The notes under the pieces are model-generated. The model saw only the letters and a list, made by a program, of their open reading frames with translations, did not search any database and was not told where the DNA came from. Shown here piece after piece: positions 9,755-20,490 of a stretch of DNA of 64,000 nucleotides; position 1 is the stretch's first letter, and every line of letters begins with the position of its first letter. The position numbers and the translations under genes were made by a program. Source of the DNA: Lysinibacillus sp. FJAT-14745 (GTDB lineage Bacteria > Bacillota > Bacilli > Bacillales_A > Planococcaceae); assembly GCF_001275675.1 (NCBI RefSeq), contig NZ_LITM01000005.1:172421-236420 (forward strand). The letters are read 5' to 3'.

Positions 9755-11581
9755 TTATAAACTAAGCTTTGGATTTCCTACTTCCGTTCTTAGTTCGTTT
9801 ATTTTGTTTATTGCTTTCTTTTCGAATCGAGCTAACATCTTTACATAATCTTTATTAGCGAGCGGGTCTTTTGTATGAACAAACATGTGATAACTCCTGT
9901 TGATAATAATCAGGTTATCATAGTCGTCTGTTCCACCGTGAGCTGTCGGCTTAATATGATGACAAACGGCTTGATGGGGAGTAAGTCTTTCTCCTGTTAT
10001 ACCGCAACTCCCTTTTTGAGCCACATACTTACTCAGGCGATTATTTTCATACAAAACACTTTTAGCTTTATATATACCTTTACGAAACATCTCAATTTCA
10101 CGAACAGACACATGTTTTAAATCTTTATGAATTAAGGACCTGTCTTTCTCATTATAAATCGTAAATTCAGGCTTTCTCTGTCCTCGTATATCATGTCGAA
10201 TTGCTTCAATAGGATATACCAGCAATCCATTACTTTTAAATCTTTGATAATTGTAATCCCCATAAAATTTATCAATGACATTGTTTGTTTCCTTCGTTTT
10301 CACGAATATGTTTCTAAACAACAATGATTTGATATTCGGATGCACTTTATGTCTTATTTCATTGAAATCTTGTGATATCCTGGTCGCAATTTTGTAATAG
10401 TTATGCAGTCCAAGAATATTTGCATTAAAGTTCATCACTTTTTCTGGAGTAGGACTTTTTCTAAGTTTAACTAACTGATACCTTATAACCCCTTGCACTT
10501 TTTCTTTTGCTTTAGGATCCATTTTAGAATTTACGATATACCCTGTTTTAGCGTTGCCTTTTTGAACAGCCCTAAATCGTATCCCTAAAAAATCTGTACC
10601 ATTTTTACGCAGATTTGTGATTTTACTCTTTTCTTTACTTACCTCAAGCCTTAGCCGCTCTTTTAGCCATTTTTCAACAGCTATTTTAATCTTTCGAGCG
10701 TTTTCAAAAGAGTTTGTAAAGATTTTAAAATCATCTGCATATCTGACAAGGTACATAGGCTTTAGCCTTGTTTTCTTTAGAGCATCCGTTTTATTTCGTT
10801 TCAGTTTATAAGGTACTTTCGTCGGCTTTGTTTCCCACTGGTTCGATACCCACCAATCTAATTCGTTCAACACTATATTAGCAAGAAGCGGGGATAAGAT
10901 ACCGCCTTGTGGAGTTCCCTTTATCGGAATACCTTCACCTGTAATTTCGGCTTTTAGCATCTTTTTAATAATTGTTAAAACTTTTTGGTCCCTTATACCA
11001 ATTGTCCATAATTGCCTCAAAAGCTTTTTATGATTAACGTTATCGAAAAATCCTTTTATATCTATATCGACCACAAAGTGTTGATGACTATGATTAACCA
11101 AATGGTAACATCTTGCTAATGCATCATGTGTGCTTCTTTTCGGTCTAAATCCGTAGCTTTGAGGATGAAACCTTGCTTCTACAATCGGCTCCAGCACTTG
11201 TAGGAACATTTGCTGAATCAATCTATCTTCAATTGTAGGAATTCCAAGTGGTCTCATTTTTCCGTTTGGCTTCGGAATAAACAACCTTCTGACCGAATGC
11301 GGTGTGTAGTTTTCAAGTCTTTTTCTTATTATCATTATTAGCTTGTCGGCATTCATTTTGTTTAAATGTTTAATTGTGTGTCCGTTTGTACCTTTAGTTT
11401 TACTACCTGTATTACTTTTTAGGTTACGAAAAGCGAGTAAAATATTTTCTTCAGAAATAATCAGCTCATAAATATCTGTAAAGTAACGACCCTTTTCGCT
11501 TTCTATAAAAAGGTTATCAAATGTCTCTTGTAAACCAAAGTATTCGTTATTTCTTAACTTTTGAATCATTAAGTCAGCCAA
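9755..11581 (-). CDS. ltrA: Group II intron-encoded protein (reverse transcriptase / maturase / HNH endonuclease)
   Basis: Promotes splicing and retrohoming of its host intron. RT blocks include SYGFRPKRSTHDAL (143-156), VDIDIKGFFDNVNHKK, GTPQGGILSPLLAN and the catalytic YADD (281-284). A maturase X region follows, and an HNH nuclease lies at about 526-569 (CHHIKP, GG, DNL, H...H). Its 608 residues are intact. The start is TTG, chosen because AAGGAAG is correctly spaced before it; an ATG four codons later is possible. The stop lies about 22 bases before domain V, as usual for domain IV ORFs. The symbol is a family-level label. No frameshift was seen, so it is probably active. Confidence 0.95.
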   Translation of the reverse strand: MADLMIQKLRNNEYFGLQETFDNLFIESEKGRYFTDIYELIISEENILLAFRNLKSNTGSKTKGTNGHTIKHLNKMNADKLIMIIRKRLENYTPHSVRRLFIPKPNGKMRPLGIPTIEDRLIQQMFLQVLEPIVEARFHPQSYGFRPKRSTHDALARCYHLVNHSHQHFVVDIDIKGFFDNVNHKKLLRQLWTIGIRDQKVLTIIKKMLKAEITGEGIPIKGTPQGGILSPLLANIVLNELDWWVSNQWETKPTKVPYKLKRNKTDALKKTRLKPMYLVRYADDFKIFTNSFENARKIKIAVEKWLKERLRLEVSKEKSKITNLRKNGTDFLGIRFRAVQKGNAKTGYIVNSKMDPKAKEKVQGVIRYQLVKLRKSPTPEKVMNFNANILGLHNYYKIATRISQDFNEIRHKVHPNIKSLLFRNIFVKTKETNNVIDKFYGDYNYQRFKSNGLLVYPIEAIRHDIRGQRKPEFTIYNEKDRSLIHKDLKHVSVREIEMFRKGIYKAKSVLYENNRLSKYVAQKGSCGITGERLTPHQAVCHHIKPTAHGGTDDYDNLIIINRSYHMFVHTKDPLANKDYVKMLARFEKKAINKINELRTEVGNPKLSL

Positions 11582-12309
11582 CTAATCACTTCCTTTACGA
11601 AGTTTTCGTTCTCTTTAGTCATACACGAATCTGACTTTTGTAGGTTTTGTTTCAACGTTAACGACTTGTGCCCTTCCCTCTGAAATGTTTTTTCCTCCGA
11701 CTTATTGGTTATTCAGTCATCAACAGCATTTCTTCGTCAGTACTACGGCACTACTGCCACTCCTTTAAAGTATGTTATAGCCATTTTGCCTTTCCATACA
11801 CCGTCGTCATTGAAGTGCAATCTTCTCTTACGTTAGGAGCTTCACACGTTCCACTATTTCTATCTGTACATAATTCCCTTAGGTTCCCTCTAAATTCCGC
11901 TAGGCTGGATTGTGCCTGTAACACAATATGGATTTTCATAACCTAACACTTACTCATCCACACCTAGAAGTCCTAACTGGACCCCGCAGTATTTCTACTA
12001 CGTGACATTCACGAAAAGTCAGTCGAGGGTTCGTCTCGATTATTCTACCGCTTCTAACCATAGGAATTTTATAGACGCCAGACCTATCATTCACAAGAGA
12101 TTTCTATCTCTCTTTCCACAGCCGAACTGTTTGGGTGAACTTCAGCCCACTTTAACGAGCTTCAAACGTTTTTGGTGTTTGCAATACCGTTCACGCTTGT
12201 CGTAGCTTCAGCGAGTGTGTTTCAAGGCGTTACTCTGTCATTCCACACTTCGAAATAGCAATTCTACCAACTAAGGTGGTTAACCTTTTCAGTTAACAAC
12301 GTGTCGCAC
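11582..12309 (-). ncRNA. Group II intron 5' ribozyme region (domains I-III and start of IV)
   Basis: These 728 bases contain no convincing ORF. They run from the GTGCG 5' splice site to the Shine-Dalgarno of the intron protein. The length suits domains I-III of a full-length ribozyme. I did not fold it, so exon-binding sites and domain limits are not assigned. Confidence 0.75.
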
Positions 12310-15235
12310 TCAAATCAATATCAGGTACCTTATCTCCTTTAAAGCCAAGGAACGTTTCGAATGGGATATCCTGTCCATCCTTTTTATACGGCGTTCCGCA
12401 TTCCGTACAATCTTTATTTGGTAAGTCAAAGCCTGAGCTTACTGAACCATCATTAAAAAACTCGGAATGCTTACAACTTGGACAGACATAATGAGGTGGA
12501 AGTGGATTTACTTCAGTAATCTCCATAAAGGTCGCTACTAATGAAGATCCAACAGATCCACGGGAACCTACTAAATAGCCATCAGCTAATGATTTTTTCA
12601 CAAGCTTCGCAGAAATTAAATAAATTACGCCGAAACCATGGCCTAAAATTGACTTTAATTCCTTTTCGATTCGGGCCTTTACGATTTCTGGTAGCTCTTC
12701 TCCGTATATAAGATGAGCCATTTCATAAGTCAAATTTGTAACCTCATCATCTGAGCCTTCAATTTTCGGTGTATATAAATCATCTTTAATCGGCTTTACA
12801 TCACCAATCATATTTGCAACTTTTTGAGAGTTGGTGACCACTACTTCCTTCGCAAGATCCGGTCCTAAAAAATCAAATTCTTCAAGCATTTCATTCGTCG
12901 TTCTAAAATGAACTTCAGGTAGCTTTGATCTATTTAAGATGTTGGCACCACCTTGAGAGCCAATTAGTATTTGTCTGAACATCCCATCTGTCGGATCTAA
13001 GTAATGGACATTACCGGTAGCAACAACTGGTTTATCGATTTTCTTCCCTAGCTTTACTAACTTGCGAATAATATCTTCAAGCGTCCATTCATCACGTACG
13101 ACATTGCGCTCAATTAAAGGTGCATACACGGCCTTTGGTTGAACTTCAATATAATCATAAAATTTCGCAACTTGCTCTGCTTCCTCTGGGGATTTATTCA
13201 TCATCGTCTCAAATAATTCACCATTATTACAACCTGATCCGATTAATAACCCTTCTCTATATTGCTCTAGGACCGCTCGTGTGACACGAGGTACACGATA
13301 AAACGTTTTTGTATGCGAGTGGGTAACTAATTTAAATAAATTTTTTAATCCAGCATTATCTACAGCTAATATCGTACAGTGCATTGGTCGTCCCTTTTTA
13401 TAGGCATCCCCGCCACCAACATGCTTATTAAAGTCGTCGTGATATTTAATACCTAATTCATCTGCATCTTTTAACAGTTGTAAAAGTAAGAAGCCGGTTG
13501 CTTCTGTATCATAAATAGCTCGGTGATGCTGCGTTAAATCAATATTGAATTTTTTACAAAGTGTATTTAAACGATGGTTTTTCATCGTTGGATAAAGCAT
13601 TCTCGCAAGCTCCAACGTATCAATAACTGGATGAATCGTTCCCTCTAGCCCGAATTTTTTATAGCCTGTGTATAAAAAGCCCATATCAAACGAAGCATTA
13701 TGGGCTACTACTATGCCATCTCCGATAAATGCATGGAACTCCTTAATGACTTGCTCCACTTCTGGCGCGTTTCGTACCATATCATCTGTAATGCCGGTCA
13801 GTTCAATGGTTGTTGCTGAAAGCGGGTGATGTGGATTGGCAAAGCTTTCGTATTTGTCTATCACATTGCCATCTTTAATTTTCACCGCAGCAAGCTCAAT
13901 TATAGTATCGTAAGCAGTTGATAGTCCTGTCGTCTCTACGTCAAACACGACATAGGTAGTGTCAGCTAATAAGCGGTGCTCAGCTGCATAAGCAATCGGT
14001 ACACCATCATCTACTAAATTAGCCTCCAAGCCATAAATAACTTTTATGCCATGCTTTTTCCCTGCTGCATAGGCCTCTGGGAAGGATTGCACAACAGCAT
14101 GGTCAGTAATAGCCACTGCTGGATGACCCCACTTCGCAGCTTGCTCAACAAGTCTACCAACTGGTGTCACAGCGTCCATTGTGCTCATAGGTGTATGCAA
14201 ATGCAATTCAGCCCGTTTTTCTCCCTCTGGCGCCTTATCCTGTCGTGTTTCTTTTTTGATTTCATTGATATCGTTTGCCATAACGATTAAATCACGAATG
14301 AATGTGTCAGTTTGTACGGAGCCTCGTACTTTTACCCACATACCCTTTTTCAAATGTTGCATAAGTTCTGCATCATCATTATCACGTGAGAACATTTTTA
14401 CAACGATGGAATCTGTATAGTCGGTAATTTTAATTTGCAATAAAGAACGACCGCTTTTCAGCTCTTTAACTTCTGCATCAAATACAAAGCCTTCAATAAT
14501 CACACGACGTTCTTCTTCAACAATGCGTTTAATTTCCATTGTTTCATCATCTTTAATTAACATACCAAGCTGGAATGGTCGATCACCAAGATTGGCAAGA
14601 GCTGGATTTTCTTTCTTCTCCTGCTCACGTTTTTGGTAATCTTGTATCGCTTGCTGAGCTAAAGCTGCTTCCTCTAAACGTCTCTGTTCCATGAAAGCTT
14701 CCTGTGCCGCAATCATTTCTTCCGTTTGATCTTGAAGCACAAAATCTATCACAATGTGTGGAAAGCCAAGTTGACTATAGCTTTCGGAAAGCTTTTCTGC
14801 ATACTTTGTTTTCAGCATCATAAATTCCATTTCTTGCATGCAGGATAAAGTGATTTTTTGCCCATTCCACGTAGGTATTTGCGATGCTAGACAATGTTTT
14901 AAAGGTGGCGCCATCTCATCTATTTGTTCTACTACTGTTAACCAATATTGTTGGACAAGTTCTTCCGTAACATTTTGCTCTACCGTATCAAAAGTTGTGT
15001 GGATTTGAGCGATAGCTGAAAATTTTTCAGTCAACCGAGTACGAAATAGTTGGTATAGTGGAAAAGGAAGTACATCTCGTAATTTAATGGTAAAATTCCA
15101 CAGCCTGTTCTTTTTGTGTACAGTTAGTCGAGATAATTCACCTTCCTCAAAAAAGGACATATACACATCATCTGTTAACTCTAGTTGTTGCAAGAGCATT
15201 TGAAACTTCGTTCTTGCTTCTTGTTGCTGTTCCAA
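12310..15235 (-). CDS. polC: DNA polymerase III PolC, exon 1 (N-terminal part)
   Basis: The first 975 codons plus one base of the Gram-positive replicative polymerase. In order: the N-terminal region, an OB fold (about 230-320), the first PHP part (AELHLHTPMSTMDAV), the DEDDh proofreading exonuclease (VVFDVETTGL, VAHNASFDMGFL, HHRAIYDTEAT), the second PHP part, a Cys4 zinc site (CPSC...CTEC) and the palm motif PDIDL at 971-975 with both catalytic Asp residues. The start is TTG after AGGTG. Read through unspliced, translation stops after five intron codons (SATRC), giving an inactive 980-residue product. Spliced PolC is 1443 residues, against 1437 in B. subtilis. Confidence 0.97.
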
Positions 15236-15324
15236 TCTATTGACACCTACTTTCAGAAAGAGGCAGTCTTAAAGCCCCCTGTTTTATTTCCTCACCAATA
15301 TTTACAATTTGAAGGAACAAATGC

Positions 15325-15437
15325 GCTAAAGCGTTCGTTTACATCCGACAAGCGCTGGAGAGCCCGAAGCAAAAGTAAGCGATCTACCTACTTTTGCCCG
15401 AGGGATCGAAGCGACCTCGAGGATGTAGCGCTTTAGC
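15325..15437. repeat. Cruciform-like structured element upstream of polC
   Basis: The outer arms are GCTAAAGCG/CGCTTTAGC (15325-15333, 15429-15437) and TACATCC/GGATGTA (15340-15346, 15421-15427). The inner hairpin pairs GCAAAAGTA with TACTTTTGC (15369-15377, 15389-15397). There is no ORF and no T tract. The structure differs from the element A/B/C/G family. It sits about 90 bases upstream of the polC start and could affect polC expression. The rest of 15236-15606 holds nothing I recognise. Confidence 0.7.
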
Positions 15438-15606
15438 CTAGACGGAAAAAAATTCGCTCCCTTTCCACGGGCGACCGTCAAGCCTCACAAATCCTAAACA
15501 TCTATGAATTCATGCTTGGCTCGCTGTCCCCGAGAAGTGGCGCGAATCTTTTATCTATTTAATGCCATTTACATCCTTTTTGGGACAAGCCGTTTTAAAG
15601 GAAAAT

Positions 15607-15742
15607 CAATTATGCCTCGGCATAATTGCGTCCGGAGGCTTTAGGCCAACACGATGTTGGTCACTCAGTCGTTGCCACAGGACGTGGTGTTCTTAGACTG
15701 AGTTCCTCTATTTCAGCGGGTGTTTGGACACCCACTGAAAAG
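15607..15742. repeat. Structured intergenic repeat element B (proS-polC gap)
   Basis: It begins with the 22-nt CAATTATGCC/GGCATAATTG palindrome (15607-15628, copy 2) and GCGTCCGGA. Stem 1 is CCAACA/TGTTGG (15646-15651, 15655-15660). Stem 2 is ACTCAGTC/GACTGAGT (15663-15670, 15696-15703). Nested stem 3 is CCAC/GTGG (15675-15678, 15684-15687). Stem 4 is TTTCAG-GGGTGT paired with ACACCC-CTGAAA (15711-15740). The arms of stems 2 and 3 differ from element A but remain complementary. Confidence 0.8.
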
Positions 15743-15763
15743 CAACTTAAAACCCGCATTCAT

Positions 15764-15802
15764 CTCACCACCATAGAGGTGGGAGAACTCCGCTGAAAGG
15801 AG

Positions 15803-15805
<3 letters not shown>
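15764..15805 (-). other. Tandem hairpins at the proS 3' end
   Basis: On the minus strand AACTCC/GGAGTT overlaps the proS stop codon, and CTCCCACC/GGTGGTGAG follows at once. The only T tract is a short TTTT further on, so termination would be inefficient. Together with element B they fill the proS side of the gap. Confidence 0.5.
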
Positions 15806-17509
<1,704 letters not shown>

Positions 17510-17568
17510 TCAGTGTTCCACCTTTTTTAATAAATAAGTTTTTATACTCTAATTAGCATAAACAAATT

Positions 17569-17611
17569 TAGCTTTGAACGCAATGTTTCAAAAAAATTGC
17601 GCTCAAAGCTA
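17569..17611 (-). other. Stem-loop in the proS leader
   Basis: The 16-base arms (TAGCTTTGAACGCAAT at 17569-17584, ATTGCGCTCAAAGCTA at 17596-17611) pair with one mismatch around an 11-base loop. Downstream on the minus strand is only AAATTTGTTT, so it is at best a weak terminator. The remaining bases of the 387-base rseP-proS gap, apart from element C, hold no gene. Confidence 0.6.
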
Positions 17612-17703
17612 TGTTTTTCCAATCAATTTTCACCTTGGCGTAATTGCCAGGGCTTCCTCTAAATAATGTTTCACTTGAAAAACTTAACTTCATTTATTTA
17701 GAT

Positions 17704-17900
17704 CAATTATGCCTCGGCATAATTGCGTCCGGAATCGGCTTTGTGCTTAGGCCTGCGTGATGCAGGTCAGTTAGCCGTTATCGCATGGATGCGATGATTT
17801 TAGGCTAACATCCTTTAAGAACTCCTTTCCGATTCCGTGGCATCCGCCGGAGGCATTAACTTATTTCAGCGGATGTTTGGCATCTGCTGAAATAAGTTAA
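17704..17900. repeat. Structured intergenic repeat element C (rseP-proS gap)
   Basis: It contains the 22-nt palindrome (17704-17725, copy 3), GCGTCCGGA and an enclosing stem GGAATCGG/CCGATTCC (17731-17738, 17829-17836). Stem 1 is CCTGC/GCAGG (17752-17756, 17762-17766). Stem 2 is GTTAGCC/GGCTAAC (17770-17776, 17803-17809). Stem 3 is ATCGC/GCGAT (17780-17784, 17791-17795). Stem 4 is a perfect 15-bp hairpin (17856-17870, 17886-17900) whose right arm contains the rseP stop codon. Confidence 0.8.
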
Positions 17901-19162
17901 AAGAAAAATCTTTGTATATCGTTCCAAGTAACTACGACCATTAAGATCATCAATAGTACGATACCGACAAAATGCACAAGACCCTCTTTTTGACGATCGA
18001 TTGGTTTACCTCTTACAGCTTCGAAGCCAAAGAATAATAGACGACCACCGTCAAGAGCTGGAAGCGGTAGTAAGTTCATAATACCAAGGTTAATACTTAA
18101 CATCGCAGCCCAATTCATTAAATTGATGAATCCATATTGAGCTACTTGCTCTGTCGCTTTATAAATTCCTACTGGACCTGATAGAGCATCTATCGTGAAT
18201 TTACCGGTAATTAACATACCAAGCAATTCAAATATTCGAGCAGTCATATTATAAGTTTCTTGAGCGCCATAAACAACAGCCTTTAATGGATTAAATTCAC
18301 GCGGGCTTTCATACTTAACCCCTATTTGACCATATTTTTTGCCATTTTGTTCTATTTTTTCTTTTACCTTCATATTTAGGTTAACTTTTTGACCATTTCG
18401 ATCAACTGTTACAGTAATATTTTCACTTGGATGATCTTGTATAAAAGCAGCTAAATCTTGCCATTTATTAACTACTTGTCCATCGATGGCAGTTACTCTA
18501 TCGCCTGCAAGCATTCCTGCTTGTGCGGCTGGATCATTTTCTACTACTTCTGTGATGATTGGTTCATACGTAGGCACACCATGAATTAATCCAATCAGCA
18601 TATAAATAATAAAAGCTAATATAAAGTTAAATAACGGACCTGCAAAGATTGTCATTGCTCGTTGACCGACTGTTTTAGCGTTAAATTGACGATCATATGG
18701 TGCAATTAACGTTTCTTTACCGTTTTCTACGAGAATACAATCTCTTGCAACATTATAACGAACTAAATTTTCTTCTTCATCATAGCCTTCTACAAACAAA
18801 TCCTTTTCTAAATCGGCACGCTCAACTTCTAAAAATAACAGATCTGGTAATTGCTTATTATTTTGATTAAAGATAATTTTCTTTACCACATTATCTTCAT
18901 CTACAATAAGCCCTACTCGATAGCCTGGCTGTAATTCGGCGCCATCCATGTCCTCACCAGCCATACGTACGTAACCACCAATCGGCAATAAACGTATCGT
19001 ATAGATTGTTTCACCATGTGTTTTCCCATAGATTTTTGGTCCCATACCAATTGCAAATTCTCGAACCATAATTCCTGCCCGTTTCGCGAACAAGAAGTGA
19101 CCAAATTCGTGGAAGAATACAAGTAGGCCAAATATTAAAATAAAAGCAATAGCTGTTTGCAT
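17897..19162 (-). CDS. rseP: Site-2 intramembrane metalloprotease RseP/RasP
   Basis: A membrane zinc protease performing the second cleavage in regulated intramembrane proteolysis, for example of anti-sigma factors. HEFGH (residues 18-22) lies in the first membrane segment, a PDZ domain is in the middle (GMLAGDRVTAIDGQVVNKW), and the conserved NLLPLPALDGGR is in a C-terminal membrane segment. 421 residues is normal. The ATG follows AAAGGTGGGG. Its neighbours dxr and proS are the same as in B. subtilis. The stop codon is embedded in a 15-bp hairpin arm of repeat element C. Confidence 0.97.
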   Translation of the reverse strand: MQTAIAFILIFGLLVFFHEFGHFLFAKRAGIMVREFAIGMGPKIYGKTHGETIYTIRLLPIGGYVRMAGEDMDGAELQPGYRVGLIVDEDNVVKKIIFNQNNKQLPDLLFLEVERADLEKDLFVEGYDEEENLVRYNVARDCILVENGKETLIAPYDRQFNAKTVGQRAMTIFAGPLFNFILAFIIYMLIGLIHGVPTYEPIITEVVENDPAAQAGMLAGDRVTAIDGQVVNKWQDLAAFIQDHPSENITVTVDRNGQKVNLNMKVKEKIEQNGKKYGQIGVKYESPREFNPLKAVVYGAQETYNMTARIFELLGMLITGKFTIDALSGPVGIYKATEQVAQYGFINLMNWAAMLSINLGIMNLLPLPALDGGRLLFFGFEAVRGKPIDRQKEGLVHFVGIVLLMILMVVVTWNDIQRFFF

Positions 19163-19207
19163 AATACCCCACCTTTAAAAGCGAATAGTTAACGATATCT
19201 TCTCTCT

Positions 19208-20353
19208 TTATTTTACCATGTCTAACACTGTTTTTCTTGTTTCACTGTCTACATGCAAAATTGTTTGCAAATCTGGCACTAAAATGTTGTTATGTGCTTG
19301 CATTACACGCTCAATCGTTTCGTCAATTTCAAGGAATGTTATTGTCCCTTGTAAAAATGCCGCAACTGCCGCTTCATTCGCTGCATTCATCGCTGTTAAA
19401 ATTGTACCGCCTGTGCGCCCAGCCTCATATGCTAGTCGCAATGCTGGATAACGTTCAAAATCCATTTCTTTAAAATGTAGCTGACCAATTTGTGCTAAAT
19501 TAAGTCGTTGTCCGTTATGCAGCGGCATACGATCTGGGTAGCTTAATGCATATTGGATAGGTACACGCATGTCCGGCGTACCTAGCTGTGCAATAACACT
19601 AGTATCATGATACTCAACTAGGGAGTGAATAATACTTTCTCTATGCAAAAGTACATCAATTTTATCATAAGGCATATCAAATAAGACATGTGCTTCAATG
19701 ACTTCCAGTCCTTTATTCATCATTGTAGCTGAATCTATCGTAATTTTCGCACCCATTGACCAGTTCGGGTGATTTAGTGCATCTGCAACCGTTACATGCT
19801 TCAATTCCTCGCGTGTTTTGTCACGGAAGCTACCACCAGAAGCTGTAATAATTAAACGTTCAATATTTTTCGGATTCTCGCCATTCATCGATTGGAAAAT
19901 CGCCGAATGCTCACTATCAACCGGCAAAATTGCTGCATTGTATTTCTTGGCCTCTGCCATCACTAAATGTCCAGCGGTTACAAGTGTTTCTTTATTAGCA
20001 ATGGCAATTGTTTTGCCCATGCGAATTGCAGCTAATGTCGATTCTAGTCCAACACTTCCCAGAACCGCGTTTACAAGCACGGTCGAATCAGGATGTGTAG
20101 CGACCTCTACAAGTCCTTTTGCACCAAACGTAAAGTGTACTTGTGGATATTCTTTAGCAAGCATAATTGCATCTTCTTCTAATTGAACAGATACAAGCTC
20201 TGGCTTTAAAGTTTCAATCATTTCACGAGTTTTTTCGATATTTTTTCCTGAAGAAAATGCCACTAAATGAAAGGCATCACGTTGTTCTTTTAAAATATCA
20301 TAGGTTTGCCAACCGATTGAACCAGTTGCACCAAGTAAACTAATTTTTTTCAC
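19208..20353 (-). CDS. dxr: 1-deoxy-D-xylulose 5-phosphate reductoisomerase
   Basis: The second step of the MEP isoprenoid pathway: converts DXP to MEP with NADPH. The N-terminal dinucleotide site is LLGATGSIG. The conserved block [11 protein letters not shown] binds metal and substrate, followed by ASGGSFRD and [21 protein letters not shown]. 381 residues is full length. The start is GTG with GGGGA upstream. It is the middle gene of uppS-cdsA-dxr-rseP, linking isoprenoid supply to undecaprenyl and phospholipid synthesis. Confidence 0.97.
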   Translation of the reverse strand: MKKISLLGATGSIGWQTYDILKEQRDAFHLVAFSSGKNIEKTREMIETLKPELVSVQLEEDAIMLAKEYPQVHFTFGAKGLVEVATHPDSTVLVNAVLGSVGLESTLAAIRMGKTIAIANKETLVTAGHLVMAEAKKYNAAILPVDSEHSAIFQSMNGENPKNIERLIITASGGSFRDKTREELKHVTVADALNHPNWSMGAKITIDSATMMNKGLEVIEAHVLFDMPYDKIDVLLHRESIIHSLVEYHDTSVIAQLGTPDMRVPIQYALSYPDRMPLHNGQRLNLAQIGQLHFKEMDFERYPALRLAYEAGRTGGTILTAMNAANEAAVAAFLQGTITFLEIDETIERVMQAHNNILVPDLQTILHVDSETRKTVLDMVK

Positions 20354-20438
20354 GACAAATTGTCCCCTTTTTCTATCTCAGCAAATGATATAGCACGATT
20401 ATTATCACTCTGTTTAGAGGAAAATGCTATTGTTATGG

Positions 20439-20490
20439 CGCATCACCATAACGTAGAGTTGATTTCGGTTCCGACTGAACGCTATTGTTC
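20439..20490. repeat. Truncated repeat border D after cdsA
   Basis: CATCACCATAACGT plus the following GAGTTGATTTC-GTTCCGACT repeats the left border of element A, but the copy ends at once at the cdsA stop codon. No interior stems are present. Confidence 0.65.

Larger units (their letters stand above)
9648..12309 (-). mobile_element. Complete group II intron inserted in polC (2662 nt)
   Basis: The 5' end reads GTGCGACACG, matching the GUGYG consensus, and the 3' end reads CGTCAT, matching the terminal AY. Domain V and a bulged-A domain VI lie just before the 3' end, and an intron-encoded RT/HNH protein occupies domain IV. The intron has the same orientation as polC, so it can splice from the polC transcript. 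Joining 12310 to 9647 restores an uninterrupted reading frame. Bases 11582-12309 hold no gene and should form domains I-III. The EBS1/IBS1 pairing with exon end GATTTGA was not resolved by eye. Confidence 0.95.

Noticed and set aside
9755-11581. Reverse transcriptase as a retron or diversity-generating element
   Set aside because: It has a maturase X region and HNH domain, is flanked by group II 5' and 3' ends and domains V/VI, and no msr/msd or template/variable repeats were seen.
11627-11633. TCAGATT on the minus strand as EBS1 for exon end GATTTGA
   Set aside because: Pairing is possible with two wobbles, but it lies about 680 bases into the intron, outside domain I.
11668-12205. Plus-strand ORFs of 92 and 67 residues inside the intron 5' region
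   Set aside because: This region must form ribozyme domains I-III on the opposite strand; the ORFs have no Shine-Dalgarno and no recognisable motif.
8242-15235. polC as a pseudogene broken by a mobile element
   Set aside because: Exact intron excision restores an intact 1443-residue reading frame with all motifs, and the intron is complete and in sense orientation.
17510-17700. T-box riboswitch upstream of proS
   Set aside because: The Shine-Dalgarno region contains GGTGGAAC by chance, but there is no T-box sequence, specifier stem or terminator/antiterminator pair.
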